64,000 nt of DNA, from contig JAUSAZ010000177.1 of assembly GCA_030652255.1 (NCBI GenBank), positions 1 to 64,000 on the forward strand, written 5' to 3'. The translations under genes and the position numbers were made by a program. The notes below the pieces were generated by a model. The model worked only from the letters and a program-made list of their open reading frames with translations. It searched no databases and was not told the DNA's origin. Source of the stretch: Myxococcales bacterium. GTDB lineage: Bacteria; Myxococcota_A; Polyangia; Polyangiales; Ga0077539. Below, in pieces: positions 56,073-64,000 of the stretch (position 1 is its first letter; each line of letters begins with the position of its first letter).

Positions 56073-56338
56073 ACGAAGCCACCGTCGAGGCCGCGGCCGC
56101 CCCGCCCACCCCCGAGCCCGCCGAGGTGAAGGCCATGCGCGAGGCGCTCGAGCGCGGCGATCACCAGCGGGCGCGAGCCATGGCCGCGACGCTCCTCGCG
56201 AGCGAAGACCCGGCGCTCAAGGCCGCGGGCGAGGAGATGGCCGCCCGCTTCCGGCGCGACCCCTGGGTCGACGCGGTGTTCATCGGCACGGGGCTCCTCA
56301 TGGCCTTCCTGGCGATCTTCTACCTGGGGCACCGGTGA
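56069..56338 (+). CDS. Small C-tail-anchored membrane protein
   Basis: The ATG at 56069 overlaps the histidine kinase stop in an ATGA. The 89-residue product has a Pro/Ala-rich start, a helical TPR-like stretch (EALERGDHQRARAMAATLL) and a C-terminal membrane helix (VFIGTGLLMAFLAIFYLGHR), so it is probably tail-anchored with its N-terminus in the cytoplasm. It is coupled to the genes on both sides. It may be an accessory subunit of the two-component system, but no family is recognised. Confidence 0.7.
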   Translation: MNEATVEAAAAPPTPEPAEVKAMREALERGDHQRARAMAATLLASEDPALKAAGEEMAARFRRDPWVDAVFIGTGLLMAFLAIFYLGHR

Positions 56339-56916
56339 GCGCCGCGCTCCGCGCGCTCGGCCTCGTCGCCCTCGCGGTCGTCGGGTGCGCGACGGCGCCC
56401 CCGGCGGCGCCCCCGCGGGGTCCGGCGCGGGCGGTGGATTTCTTCCCGATGCGCGCCGGGATGGCCTGGAGCTACGACACGGAGACCGGCATCGGCGGAG
56501 ACACCGTGCTCAACGTGCTCTCCGTCGAGAGGGCCGACGGCGAGGCCTTCGTGGTGCGCAGCGGCAGCCGCCGCGAGCGGTACGAGCGGCGCCCCGAGGG
56601 GGTGCTGCGCGAAGGCGAGTACATCATCCGTGAGCCGCTGCGGGCCGGCACCTCGTGGGAGGCCGACGGGGGCGGTCGGGTGGAGATCCGCAGCGTCGAG
56701 GCCTCGCGGCGGGTGGGTGACCAGCAGTACCGCGAGGTGGTCGAGGTGCACCGGAGCTCGCCCCGGTCGCGCATCGAGACGACCACCTGGTATGCGCGCG
56801 ACGTCGGTGCGATCGAGATCATCGGCGAGACCGTGAGCTCCATCGGCGGTCGCCTGCGGGTGCGATCGACGCTACGGGGATACACCCGGAGCGACGACGC
56901 CGAGGGATCGCGCTGA
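56335..56916 (+). CDS. Lipoprotein of unknown function
   Basis: A GTG overlaps the previous stop (GTGA). The 193-residue product has a lipoprotein signal (GLVALAVVGCATA) followed by a Pro/Ala linker. The mature domain is mostly beta (MAWSYDTETGIGGDTVLNVL, EAFVVRSGSRRERYERRP, REVVEVHRSS) and resembles small beta-barrel-like lipoproteins that start with FFPMRAGMAWSY, a pattern common in uncharacterised DUF families. It is the last gene of the two-component cluster and may be one of its outputs. Confidence 0.7.
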   Translation: MSAALRALGLVALAVVGCATAPPAAPPRGPARAVDFFPMRAGMAWSYDTETGIGGDTVLNVLSVERADGEAFVVRSGSRRERYERRPEGVLREGEYIIREPLRAGTSWEADGGGRVEIRSVEASRRVGDQQYREVVEVHRSSPRSRIETTTWYARDVGAIEIIGETVSSIGGRLRVRSTLRGYTRSDDAEGSR

Positions 56917-56983
56917 GGGCCCTCGGGCGGCGACGCGATGCGTCAGTGAATGGCGTTTGATCTTCCCGCGTCGTGATGGAACC

Positions 56984-58321
56984 ATGCGAGAGATGAGACG
57001 AGGGACGTGGCTGCAGGCGTGCATCGGGGTCTCCGCGCTGGTCTACGCCAGCGGCGCAGCGGCGCAGGGCCGTGGCCCGGGCCCGTTCGCGGGGAGCTTC
57101 TCGGTAGCGTCCAACACCACGGTGTCGGTGACATCGCCGATGGCCATCACCGAAGAGCGCACCACCCGTGAGCGCCTTGAGATCAGCCAGGGTTCACGCA
57201 CCGACCTGAGCGTGCGGGTGACCAACGACCTCGGCGAGCACTGCACCCTCACGGCCAACCGCTCGGGCGACAGCAGCCTCTCCTTCGGGTCGGGGCAGCG
57301 CTGCACCTTTACCGACTCGGTCCGCAACATGCGGATGAACTTCACCCTCCGGTCGGGCTCGGGCTCCATCTCCGGCGAGCGGCTCTCGCTGTCATTCAGC
57401 TGGAGCGTCGCGAGCAACGGCGGGTTCCTGTCGGTCTCGGGCAGCGCCTCGCAGCGCTCGTCGGGCAACCGCACTGGCGGAAGCGCCATGGCCGACACCG
57501 CCGCCCCGGTCGAGGTCGCGGCGCCCATCGCCGTCGTCGCGCCGAGCTTTCCTGCCGCGGTCGAGCCGGTCGCCGAGCCGGTGGTCGCCCCGATGATGCC
57601 CATGTCCGGCACGCCCGCGCGCTCCACCAGCACCCGTCGCCCGTCCACCACTGCATCCCGGCCGCGCACGCCCGCGCCTGTCGTCGCCGTGGTTCCCACG
57701 CCCGTCGTCACGCCCACGCCCACGCCCGCGAGTGCCCCCGCGTCGGCGTGGGGCAGCCCGAGCCCCACCGCGGCGACCACCGGTGCCCCCGCGTCGGCGT
57801 GGGGCAGCCCGAGCCCCACCGCGGCGACCACTGGTGCCCCCGCGTCGGCGTGGGGCAGCCCGAGCCCTTCGTCCGCACCCGCCGCCAGCAGCTGGACGAC
57901 GCCGACGGTCGCGAGCGGGGCCTGGGGAGCGCCTGCGACTGGCGGGGCCGCGTGGGGGACGCCCATCGACGCCAATACGCCGGGCGCGGTCGTACTCCCC
58001 TCCGGCTGGATCCTCGGGCCGCTCGTGTCGTCGCTGGCCAGCGCGGCCCCGGTCGCAAACCAGGCGGTCAGCGCCTGGACCACGCCGCAGGCCAGCAGCC
58101 CGTCGTCGGTGGGTCAGTCCTGGGGAAGCCCGAGCCCCTCGCAGGGCGGCGCATGGACACCCTCCGCGGGTGGTCCGGGCGTGGTGCTCGGGGCGCCCGG
58201 CGCGGCCCCCTCTCAGGGCTTCGGCGTCACCGTGGGACCGTCTCCCTCGGCGCCCGGCAACCCCCAGAGCCTTCGCCCCGCCGGCAGCGGCCCGGGCCTC
58301 GTGTTCGGCGCCTCGCACTGA
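56984..58321 (+). CDS. Exported protein with Pro/Ser-rich tandem repeats
   Basis: From the ATG at 56984 the product has 445 residues and a signal peptide (SALVYASGAAAQ). The first 150 mature residues form a Thr/Ser-rich beta domain with two Cys (HCTLTA, RCTFTD) that probably pair. The remainder is low-complexity Ala/Pro/Ser/Val with Gly-Ser-Pro-Ser-Pro motifs, including three copies of a 17-residue repeat (APASAWGSPSPTAATTG). It looks like a surface protein with a long flexible arm. An upstream ATG at 56957 would add nine residues before the signal. Confidence 0.65.
   Translation: MREMRRGTWLQACIGVSALVYASGAAAQGRGPGPFAGSFSVASNTTVSVTSPMAITEERTTRERLEISQGSRTDLSVRVTNDLGEHCTLTANRSGDSSLSFGSGQRCTFTDSVRNMRMNFTLRSGSGSISGERLSLSFSWSVASNGGFLSVSGSASQRSSGNRTGGSAMADTAAPVEVAAPIAVVAPSFPAAVEPVAEPVVAPMMPMSGTPARSTSTRRPSTTASRPRTPAPVVAVVPTPVVTPTPTPASAPASAWGSPSPTAATTGAPASAWGSPSPTAATTGAPASAWGSPSPSSAPAASSWTTPTVASGAWGAPATGGAAWGTPIDANTPGAVVLPSGWILGPLVSSLASAAPVANQAVSAWTTPQASSPSSVGQSWGSPSPSQGGAWTPSAGGPGVVLGAPGAAPSQGFGVTVGPSPSAPGNPQSLRPAGSGPGLVFGASH
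57733..57870 (+). repeat. 51-bp tandem repeat inside the Pro/Ser-rich gene
   Basis: Near-identical 51-bp units start at 57733 and 57784, and a third begins at 57835 and diverges near 57870. Copies differ at single bases, so the duplication is recent. Each unit encodes 17 residues, keeping the frame; copy number could vary between strains. Confidence 0.9.
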
Positions 58322-58387
58322 CGGTCCCGTTCACCCTCCCGTCGCCTGGCGACATCCCCTCCCTCCCTCAGCGCCTGGAGCGCGTCC

Positions 58388-60577
58388 GTGACCGACCCCA
58401 CCCCCGACCCGCAGCTCTTCATCAACCGCGAGCTCTCCTGGCTGGAGTTCAACCAGCGCGTGCTCGACGAGGCCGCCGACCCGGGGGTGCCTTTACTCGA
58501 ACGGGTAAAGTTCCTCGCGATCGTGGCGACCAACCTCGACGAGTTCTTCATGATCCGGGTGGCGGGCGTGAAGCAGCAGCTCGCCGGCCAGGTGGTCGAG
58601 CTCACCACCGACGGCCGCAACCCCCGCGCGCAGCTCGCCGCCATCACCGAGCGCGCCCACCGCCTCGTGAAGGACCAGTACACCCTGTACTGCGACCACG
58701 TGCGGCCCGCGCTGGAGGCCGCGGGCATCCAGCTGGGCGAGCGCGACGTGAACCCCGAGATCGCCCGGCGCGTCGAGGCGTACTTCCGCCAGGACATCTA
58801 CCCCGTGCTCACGCCCCTGGTCATCGACCCCGGGCACCCGTTTCCGCACCTCAAGAACAAATCCATCAACCTGGGGATCGTGTTCGAGTCGAGCCGCGAG
58901 GAGTCGGGCATCGGCTTCGCGGTCGTTCAGGTGCCGCAGATCTCCGCGCGCCTCGTCCCCTCCGGGGTCGGCAACGCGGGGCGCGCGTGGCTCTTCCTGG
59001 AAGACGTCATCGCCCGCAACCTGTCGCAGCTCTTCCCCGGCCGGAAGATCGTCTCCGTCGCCCCCTTCCGCGTCACCCGCAACTGGGACCTCGAGATCGA
59101 CGAGGAGGAGGCCGACGACCTGCTCGCCACCATCCAGCAGGAGCTGCGCCGGCGCGACCGCGGCAACGCCGTGCGCCTCGAGGTCGCCGCCGACGTCGAC
59201 CCGCGCTTCCTCGCCCTCCTGCGGCACGTGCTGCGCCTCGACGAGGGCGACGTCTACGCCGTCGAGGGCCCGCTCCACCTCGGCGACCTCATGCACGTCG
59301 CGGCCGACAACGACCGCCCCGAGCTGCACGACGAGGCCTTCTCCCCGCAGGTGGTGCCGCCCTTCCGTGACGCCGAAGACCCCTTCGCCCTCGTCGCCGA
59401 GCGCGACGTGATGCTCCACCACCCGTACGAGAGCTTCGAGTCGGTGATGGACTTCATCGCCCGCGCCGCGGACGACCCGCGGGTGCTCGCGATCAAGATC
59501 ACCCTGTACCGCGCCGGGGCCAACTCGCCGCTGGTGCGCACGCTCGCGCGCGCCGCGGAGAACGGCAAGCAGGTCACCGCGCTGGTCGAGCTCAAGGCGC
59601 GCTTCGACGAGGAGGCCAACATCAAGTGGGCCCGCGCCCTCGAGGAGTCCGGCGTGCACGTCGTGTACGGCGTGCTCGGGCTGAAGACCCACGCGAAGGT
59701 CTGCCTGGTGGTGCGCCGCGAGGCCGCGGGGCTACGGCGGTACGTCCACCTCTCGACGGGCAACTACAACCCCATCAGCGCCCGGCTCTACACCGACCTC
59801 AGCTTCTTCACCGCGCGGCCCGAGATCGGCGAGGACGCCACCGCGCTGTTCAACCTCCTCACCGGGTACTGCGAGCCGCCGTCGTGGAAGCGCCTCGCGG
59901 TGGCCCCGCTCAACCTCCGCGAGCGGGTCATCGAGCTCATCGGGCGCGAGGCCGAGCACGCCCGTCACGGGAGGCCCGCGCGCATCGTCGCGAAGCTCAA
60001 CTCGCTCGTCGACGAGAAGGTCATCACCGCCCTGTACGCGGCCTCGCAGGCCGGCGTGGAGGTCGACCTCATCATCCGCGGCGTGTGCTGCCTGCGGCCG
60101 GGGCTCCCGGGCGTGAGCGAGCGCATCCGGGTGATCTCCATCGTCGATCGCTTCCTCGAGCACGCGCGCGTCTTCGCCCTGGAGAACGGCGGCGAAGCCG
60201 AGGTGTACCTCTCGTCCGCCGACTGGATGCCCCGCAACTTCATCCGCCGCGTCGAGGTGATGTTCCCCGTCGAGGACGCCAAGATCCGGAAGTGGATCCG
60301 CGACGACCTCCTCGGGTCGCAGCTGCTCGACAACGTGAAGGCCCGGGACATGGACTCCGACGGGGTGTACCGGCGCCGCGCGCCGAAGCCCGGCGAGCGC
60401 GCCAACCGCACGCAGGCGGTGTTCATGGAGCGCGCGAAGGAGCGCGCCCGCGCGGCGGTGTGGTCGGTGCCCCCGACGCCCTTCCGGGCGATGCCCAGCG
60501 ACGAGCCCGCGGCCCCGGCGATGCCCGAGATTCCGCCCGCCCCGCGGGTGCCGAAGCGCCGCAAGAAGCCGCGGTGA
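58388..60577 (+). CDS. ppk1: Polyphosphate kinase 1
   Basis: The 729-residue enzyme reversibly builds polyphosphate from ATP. All PPK1 parts are present: the N-domain (INRELSWLEFNQRVLDEA), the FMIRVAGVKQQL helix, the head domain, the catalytic HHPYESFESVMDFI, ALVELKARFDEEANIKWA, the phosphorylated His in YGVLGLKTHAKVCLV, STGNYNPISARLYTDLSFFT, and the second His region LSSADWMPRNFIRRVE. The C-terminal 65 residues are Pro/Ala/Arg-rich and vary in the family. The GTG start lacks a strong ribosome-binding site. It stands alone, with ppx absent from the window. Confidence 0.96.
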   Translation: MTDPTPDPQLFINRELSWLEFNQRVLDEAADPGVPLLERVKFLAIVATNLDEFFMIRVAGVKQQLAGQVVELTTDGRNPRAQLAAITERAHRLVKDQYTLYCDHVRPALEAAGIQLGERDVNPEIARRVEAYFRQDIYPVLTPLVIDPGHPFPHLKNKSINLGIVFESSREESGIGFAVVQVPQISARLVPSGVGNAGRAWLFLEDVIARNLSQLFPGRKIVSVAPFRVTRNWDLEIDEEEADDLLATIQQELRRRDRGNAVRLEVAADVDPRFLALLRHVLRLDEGDVYAVEGPLHLGDLMHVAADNDRPELHDEAFSPQVVPPFRDAEDPFALVAERDVMLHHPYESFESVMDFIARAADDPRVLAIKITLYRAGANSPLVRTLARAAENGKQVTALVELKARFDEEANIKWARALEESGVHVVYGVLGLKTHAKVCLVVRREAAGLRRYVHLSTGNYNPISARLYTDLSFFTARPEIGEDATALFNLLTGYCEPPSWKRLAVAPLNLRERVIELIGREAEHARHGRPARIVAKLNSLVDEKVITALYAASQAGVEVDLIIRGVCCLRPGLPGVSERIRVISIVDRFLEHARVFALENGGEAEVYLSSADWMPRNFIRRVEVMFPVEDAKIRKWIRDDLLGSQLLDNVKARDMDSDGVYRRRAPKPGERANRTQAVFMERAKERARAAVWSVPPTPFRAMPSDEPAAPAMPEIPPAPRVPKRRKKPR

Positions 60578-60647
60578 CGGCGCGCCGGGGGCCGTGCTAG
60601 AGACGGCGCCCACCGCGAAGTCTCTCGCGGGACGAGGAGCACACCCA

Positions 60648-61217
60648 ATGGCACAGTCGGCAACGTTTCCTGCGATCAACGTCCCGGGCGAGGGCGACCT
60701 CTTCGCGCGCTTCACCACGGCGCAGGGCGAGATCGTCATCAAGCTCGAGGAGAAGCTGACGCCCAACACGGTGCGCAACTTCGTGGGCCTCGCCACCGGC
60801 GCCCAGACCTGGGACGACCCCAAGACCGGCCGCGCCTCCAACCAGCCCTTCTACGACGGGCTCTTCTTCCACAGGCTCATCCCCGGGTTCATGATCCAGG
60901 GCGGCTGCCCGCAGGGCACCGGCACGGGCAACCCGGGGTACCGCTTCGCCGACGAGTTTCACCCCTCGCTCAAGCACGACCGCGCGGGCATCCTGTCGAT
61001 GGCCAACTCCGGCCCCGCCAGCAACGGGTCGCAATTCTTCATCACCGAAGGCCCGACGCCGCACCTCAACAACAAGCACTCGGTCTTCGGCGCCGTCGTG
61101 AAGGGCATCGAGGTGGTCAACCGCATCGCCAACCTCCCGCGCGGCCGCAACGACCGCCCCAACGACCTCGCCGCCGCGACCCTCCAGCGCGTCGAGTTCT
61201 TCCGCGCCAACACCTGA
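60648..61217 (+). CDS. Cyclophilin-type peptidyl-prolyl isomerase
   Basis: The 189-residue protein is a cytoplasmic cyclophilin (no signal peptide). It has the KLTPNTVRNFVGLA start, the FYDGLFFHRLIPGFMIQGG segment with the catalytic Arg of FHR, the GPASNGSQFFIT loop with Gln and Phe of the active site, and LNNKHSVFGAVVKG. It catalyses cis/trans isomerisation of X-Pro bonds during folding. The ATG at 60648 has GAGGAG about 8 bases upstream. It lies 19 bp before rsmA. Confidence 0.93.
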   Translation: MAQSATFPAINVPGEGDLFARFTTAQGEIVIKLEEKLTPNTVRNFVGLATGAQTWDDPKTGRASNQPFYDGLFFHRLIPGFMIQGGCPQGTGTGNPGYRFADEFHPSLKHDRAGILSMANSGPASNGSQFFITEGPTPHLNNKHSVFGAVVKGIEVVNRIANLPRGRNDRPNDLAAATLQRVEFFRANT

Positions 61218-61236
61218 CCGTCGGCCTCCCGACCCA

Positions 61237-62082
61237 ATGGACCCGGCAACGCCCGCGGGCTGGCTCGACCCCCGCACCTTCCTCTCGCGCCACAAGCTCC
61301 GCCCGAAGGACAGCTTCGGGCAGTGCTTCCTCATCTCGCCACACGTGGTGCGGGCCATCGTCGAGGCCGTCGACGCCCGCGCCGACGAGACCATCGTCGA
61401 GATCGGCACCGGCACCGGCACCCTCGCGCGCTGCCTCGCCCCGGCCGCCCGCCGGGTGCTCGCCATCGAGCGCGACCGCGACCTCGTGGCCGCGCTCGCC
61501 GCAGACCCGCTGCCGCCCAACGTCACCGTCGTCGAGGCCGACGCGGCGACCTTCGATTACGCAGCGGTGTATGCCGAGGGCCCCACGGCGGTGGTGGGCA
61601 ACCTGCCGTACCAGATCACCGGGCGGCTGATCCGCGCGCTCGTCGAGACGCCGGGCTGGCGCGTCGCGGTGGTGATGGTGCAGCAGGAGGTGGGCAAGCG
61701 CCTCGCGGCCTCGCCGGGCGACGACGACTGGGGTGCGCTGTCGGTGTTCACCCAGGCGGCGTGCGCGGTGGAGAAGGTCTGCGGGGCCGCGCCGGGGTGC
61801 TTCCACCCGGCCCCGCGGGTGCAGTCGACGGTGGTCCGGCTCACGCCGCGGGCGACCCCGCTGGCGGTCGAAGACCGGCGCTTCCAGCAGGTGGTGAAGG
61901 CCCTCTTCGCCGCGCGCCGCAAGACCCTGCGCAACGGCCTCTCGTCGGTGGTCGGGCGCGACCACGCGGCGGCGGTGTGTGAGTCCGTGGGCATCGACCC
62001 GGGCGCGCGTCCCGAGACGCTCACCATCGAGCAGCTCGGCCGGCTCAGCGAGGCGACGAAGACGTCGGCGCCGGGGGCCTGA
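61237..62082 (+). CDS. rsmA: 16S rRNA adenine(1518/1519)-N6-dimethyltransferase
   Basis: The 281-residue enzyme dimethylates two adjacent adenines near the 3' end of 16S rRNA (A1518/A1519 in E. coli numbering). It has the LRPKDSFGQCFLI start (family usually KKxLGQNFL), SAM motif I VEIGTGTGTLARCLA, the acidic motif II AIERDRD and the catalytic NLPYQITG motif. The C-terminal helical domain (FAARRKTLRNGL) is complete. Loss of this enzyme gives kasugamycin resistance (ksgA). The usual FLxD of the start is altered to FGQCFLI. It overlaps the 3' end of the next, convergent gene by 38 bp. Confidence 0.95.
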   Translation: MDPATPAGWLDPRTFLSRHKLRPKDSFGQCFLISPHVVRAIVEAVDARADETIVEIGTGTGTLARCLAPAARRVLAIERDRDLVAALAADPLPPNVTVVEADAATFDYAAVYAEGPTAVVGNLPYQITGRLIRALVETPGWRVAVVMVQQEVGKRLAASPGDDDWGALSVFTQAACAVEKVCGAAPGCFHPAPRVQSTVVRLTPRATPLAVEDRRFQQVVKALFAARRKTLRNGLSSVVGRDHAAAVCESVGIDPGARPETLTIEQLGRLSEATKTSAPGA

Positions 62083-62701
62083 CGCCCGCGTCGACGGCGA
62101 TCGGCGGCGGCGGGGGCGGCTCCGTGAAGCGCATGCGCAGCTCGCTCTCGGCACCGGCAAAGACCTGCACCGTCGTACGAAACACCGCCACCCCTTCGCC
62201 GTCGGCCTCGATGACCGCCGCGCCGGACATTACGGGCACGGCGTCGCGCCAGCGCGCGCGCGGCAGCTCGAGGCCGTTCACCCGGAGGCGCAGCCCCGCG
62301 GGGGGCGAGTCCGGGAGCAGCAGCCGGAGGCGGCCCACCTGCGGCTCGACGAGGTCGATGATGGCGCGGCAGGCGGCGATGATGCGCGCGCGGTTGCGCA
62401 CGCCCGGGTCGGCCTCGGCGGTGACGAAGCACCGGGTCGCGTGCTCGAGCGCCTCGGCGCCGCGCTGAAGGGCGATGAACTCCTCCGCGACGAGCATATG
62501 GAGCGAAGGGGTCCAGCGGAGCTGACCGGCGCGCAGGGCGTGCGCGACGGCCTGCTCGTGGAGGCCGGCGTCGCGGGCGGCCTCGGCGTCGGCGATGAGG
62601 CTACGGCGCTGGTCTTCATCGGGCACGGTCTGGGCCGCGGCGGCGGTCGATGCGGCAAGAAACGCGAGCAGCAGGCTGCGGCAGGAGAGCGGTACGGCCA
62701 T
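62045..62701 (-). CDS. Exported TPR-containing protein
   Basis: The 218-residue product has a signal peptide (LLLAFLAASTAAAAQ), a TPR-like helical region (about 25-115, with AEAARDAGLHEQAVAHALRA and EEFIALQRGAEALEHATRC) and a C-terminal beta part (RLRLLLPDSPPAGLRLRVNG, VAVFRTTVQVFAG) that resembles the small PEGA-type domain found in myxobacterial surface proteins. A Pro-rich tail ends the chain. Function is unknown. Its 3' end overlaps rsmA by 38 bp on the opposite strand. Confidence 0.7.
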   Translation of the reverse strand: MAVPLSCRSLLLAFLAASTAAAAQTVPDEDQRRSLIADAEAARDAGLHEQAVAHALRAGQLRWTPSLHMLVAEEFIALQRGAEALEHATRCFVTAEADPGVRNRARIIAACRAIIDLVEPQVGRLRLLLPDSPPAGLRLRVNGLELPRARWRDAVPVMSGAAVIEADGEGVAVFRTTVQVFAGAESELRMRFTEPPPPPPIAVDAGVRPPAPTSSSPR

Positions 62702-62816
62702 GAAGGGTTCCCTCGGGGGGTCTTCGACGCCCGGCGACCATTGTTGATGGCTCGGACGTTGTCCAACACCGGCTGATTCGTGCGCGCCGAGGGGTCAACA
62801 GCGCCGTGGTCGACGG

Positions 62817-62845
62817 TTGACAGCCCCGCGTCGATCGTCCAGAAG
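62817..62845 (+). promoter_or_regulatory. Candidate promoter of tRNA-Ser
   Basis: A consensus TTGACA (62817-62822) is followed after 17 bp by CAGAAG (62840-62845), 47 bp before the tRNA. The -10 hexamer matches only 3 of 6 positions. The rest of the 62702-62892 gap shows no gene. Confidence 0.4.
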
Positions 62846-62892
62846 GGAGCGCTCTCGCCCGAGCGGCCACGTCGCCGCTCTTCGCTCCATCT

Positions 62893-62977
62893 GGAGGAGT
62901 GGCCGAGTGGTCTATGGCAGCGGTTTTGAAAACCGCCGTAGGGAAACCTGCCGGGGGTTCGAATCCCTCCTCCTCCT
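62893..62977 (+). tRNA. tRNA-Ser (UGA anticodon)
   Basis: The sequence folds as a class II tRNA: acceptor GGAGGAG/CTCCTCC, D-arm with GGCCGAGTGG, anticodon stem GCGGT/ACCGC with loop TTTGAAA (anticodon TGA at 62927-62929, reading UCA), a long variable arm (CGTAGGGAAACCTGCCG) and T-arm GGGGG-TTCGAAT-CCCTC. The long variable arm and anticodon fit Ser. No CCA is encoded, unlike the tRNA-Thr gene here. Confidence 0.93.
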
Positions 62978-63004
62978 CTGTCTCATCCAACTACACGACC
63001 TGAT

Positions 63005-64000
63005 TTGGACACCCCACTCGCCCTCCACGTCCACCTGATCCCCCAGGGTCAGTCGCTGGCGTTCTCCATCTCCTTCGAGCGCTACGAGGACACCGCGTCG
63101 CTGTCGCGCTGGCAGCCATCGGACAACTTCGTGGTGCCCTCGCACCCGGGCTGCGTCCGGCGACGCCCGGCGTTCGTGCCCGGCAGCTTCCGGGAGATGT
63201 TCCTCGCGGTGCTCTTCCCGCGCCTCAACAACCACCACCCGGTGCCGCTGCCCGGCCACCTCCGCGAACTCGACACCGCCCGCGCAGAGTTTCCCAAGCG
63301 CACCGTGGGCGACGGCCCCTACCACGTCGTCGCCTGGGCCGTCCCCGCGAGCCAGGCCCTCACCCACCTCCGGCCCTTTCTCCGCGCTTGGACGCGGCGC
63401 TACGGCGCGGCGCTGTCGAGCCCCGGGTGCTTCGTCGCCCTCGACGCCCTCGACCTCCTGCACGACGCCTTCACCCACGGAAACCTCCTGCCCACGCGCC
63501 TCCCCGGGCTGCCCGACCACGCGCCGCTGCGATGGGTCCCTCCGTTGTCTCTCAACACCCTCATGGCCTTCCGGCGCACGCTGGTGGGATGCCCCTCGCT
63601 CGGCGCCGTCCACGCGTGGTGCGTCCGGGCCCACGAGTTTCGCACGCAGCCCCTCGTCGCGCAGAACGAGTCGGCCCCCTTCGCGCGCTTCGCCGTCGAG
63701 GCCCTCTCGAGCGTCTCCGTCGACTCATCGGACAACCCGACGGCCGCCAAACCGACTCCCTTGAAGCCAGAGGTGCTGGCCTCGCTGCACGCCTCCTTCG
63801 GCAGCTGCCTGCATCCCAACCATGATGTCTGGAAGCCCGCGGTGCTGCCCTCGCAGTCGCACCTCCACGGCGTCATCGCGCCATCCGATCCGGGCGCCTC
63901 CGAGCACCCATGGCAGATGGAGATGGCGCTGATCGGCGAGGGGCCCGCGGTGCCGCTCTTCGGTCTCTTGAAGTCCGAGCGCCTCCGCGACCCCGTGGTG
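63005..64000 (+). CDS. Unrecognised protein, truncated by the window end
   Basis: A frame stays open from near the tRNA to the right edge, about 330 codons, with no stop. A TTG at 63005 begins a plausible protein (Leu/Met-Asp-Thr-Pro-Leu-Ala-Leu-His-Val), but no ribosome-binding site is visible, so the start is uncertain. The product is rich in His, Pro, Leu and Trp and has no signal peptide, membrane segment or motif that I recognise. It follows tRNA-Ser directly and could be the first gene of an inserted island, but the base composition is close to that of its neighbours. Confidence 0.6.
   Translation, partial: MDTPLALHVHLIPQGQSLAFSISFERYEDTASLSRWQPSDNFVVPSHPGCVRRRPAFVPGSFREMFLAVLFPRLNNHHPVPLPGHLRELDTARAEFPKRTVGDGPYHVVAWAVPASQALTHLRPFLRAWTRRYGAALSSPGCFVALDALDLLHDAFTHGNLLPTRLPGLPDHAPLRWVPPLSLNTLMAFRRTLVGCPSLGAVHAWCVRAHEFRTQPLVAQNESAPFARFAVEALSSVSVDSSDNPTAAKPTPLKPEVLASLHASFGSCLHPNHDVWKPAVLPSQSHLHGVIAPSDPGASEHPWQMEMALIGEGPAVPLFGLLKSERLRDPVV

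Overview
The window is very GC-rich, almost wall-to-wall coding DNA from a Gram-negative bacterium. The most likely source is a myxobacterium or close relative (Myxococcota, Polyangia-like). That placement is an inference. It rests on many lipoproteins with Cys-rich, MopE-like or Asp/Pro-rich regions, several FHA-domain signalling proteins, a type IV pilin behind a sigma-54-like promoter, porin-like beta-barrels, and frequent GTG/TTG starts with 1-4 bp stop/start overlaps. No rRNA, CRISPR array, prophage or insertion-sequence transposase was seen. There are two tRNA genes: Thr(CGU) on the minus strand and Ser(UGA) on the plus strand.

Layout, 1-16.4 kb: a possible 3' tail of a gene entering from the left; an extensin-like lipoprotein; rplS; a heterodimeric ABC exporter (2052-5701); an RluA-type pseudouridine synthase with a lipoprotein; a long carboxypeptidase-regulatory-like/PDZ protein; a 72-residue minus-strand gene with a near-perfect Shine-Dalgarno; rlmB with a coiled-coil membrane protein; and a five-gene MCE/Mla-type lipid transport operon with two ATPases, two permeases and one MCE subunit (12251-16393, minus). 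16.4-26 kb: dapD-dapE, a porin, a lamin-tail-like lipoprotein, rlmN-ftsH, and a large Cys-rich/Gly-rich lipoprotein. 26-30 kb: a solitary pilA, tRNA-Thr, a threonine aldolase, a TPR lipoprotein and an acidic protein.

30-38 kb is a plus-strand signalling block. It runs from a beta-barrel protein to a zinc-ribbon/FHA/FHA protein, a membrane-anchored PP2C phosphatase, an FHA-TM-trypsin protease, an FHA-GAF-class III adenylate cyclase, and accA overlapping the cyclase by one base. 37.8-46.7 kb: a 1088-residue lipase-like lipoprotein, a porin, a MopE-motif lipoprotein, a protein carrying the hallmark residues of a RelA/SpoT-type synthetase, a small membrane protein and an orphan ParA. 46.8-51.5 kb: lon and an overlapping membrane metallopeptidase. 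51.5-53 kb: a MITE/REP-like inverted-repeat element abutting a MATE transporter. 53.2-56.9 kb: a Cpx-like envelope-stress cluster (Spy-like protein, small exported protein, response regulator, histidine kinase, membrane protein, lipoprotein). 57-62.7 kb: a repeat-containing exported protein, ppk1, a cyclophilin, rsmA and an exported TPR protein. 62.9-64 kb: tRNA-Ser and an unrecognised gene that runs off the right edge.

The most interesting loci are the RelA/SpoT-like protein (44351-45439), the FHA/phosphatase/protease/cyclase block (30827-36854), the duplicated MCE transporter core, and the sigma-54-type element upstream of pilA. Family names come from recognisable motifs; no database search was run.
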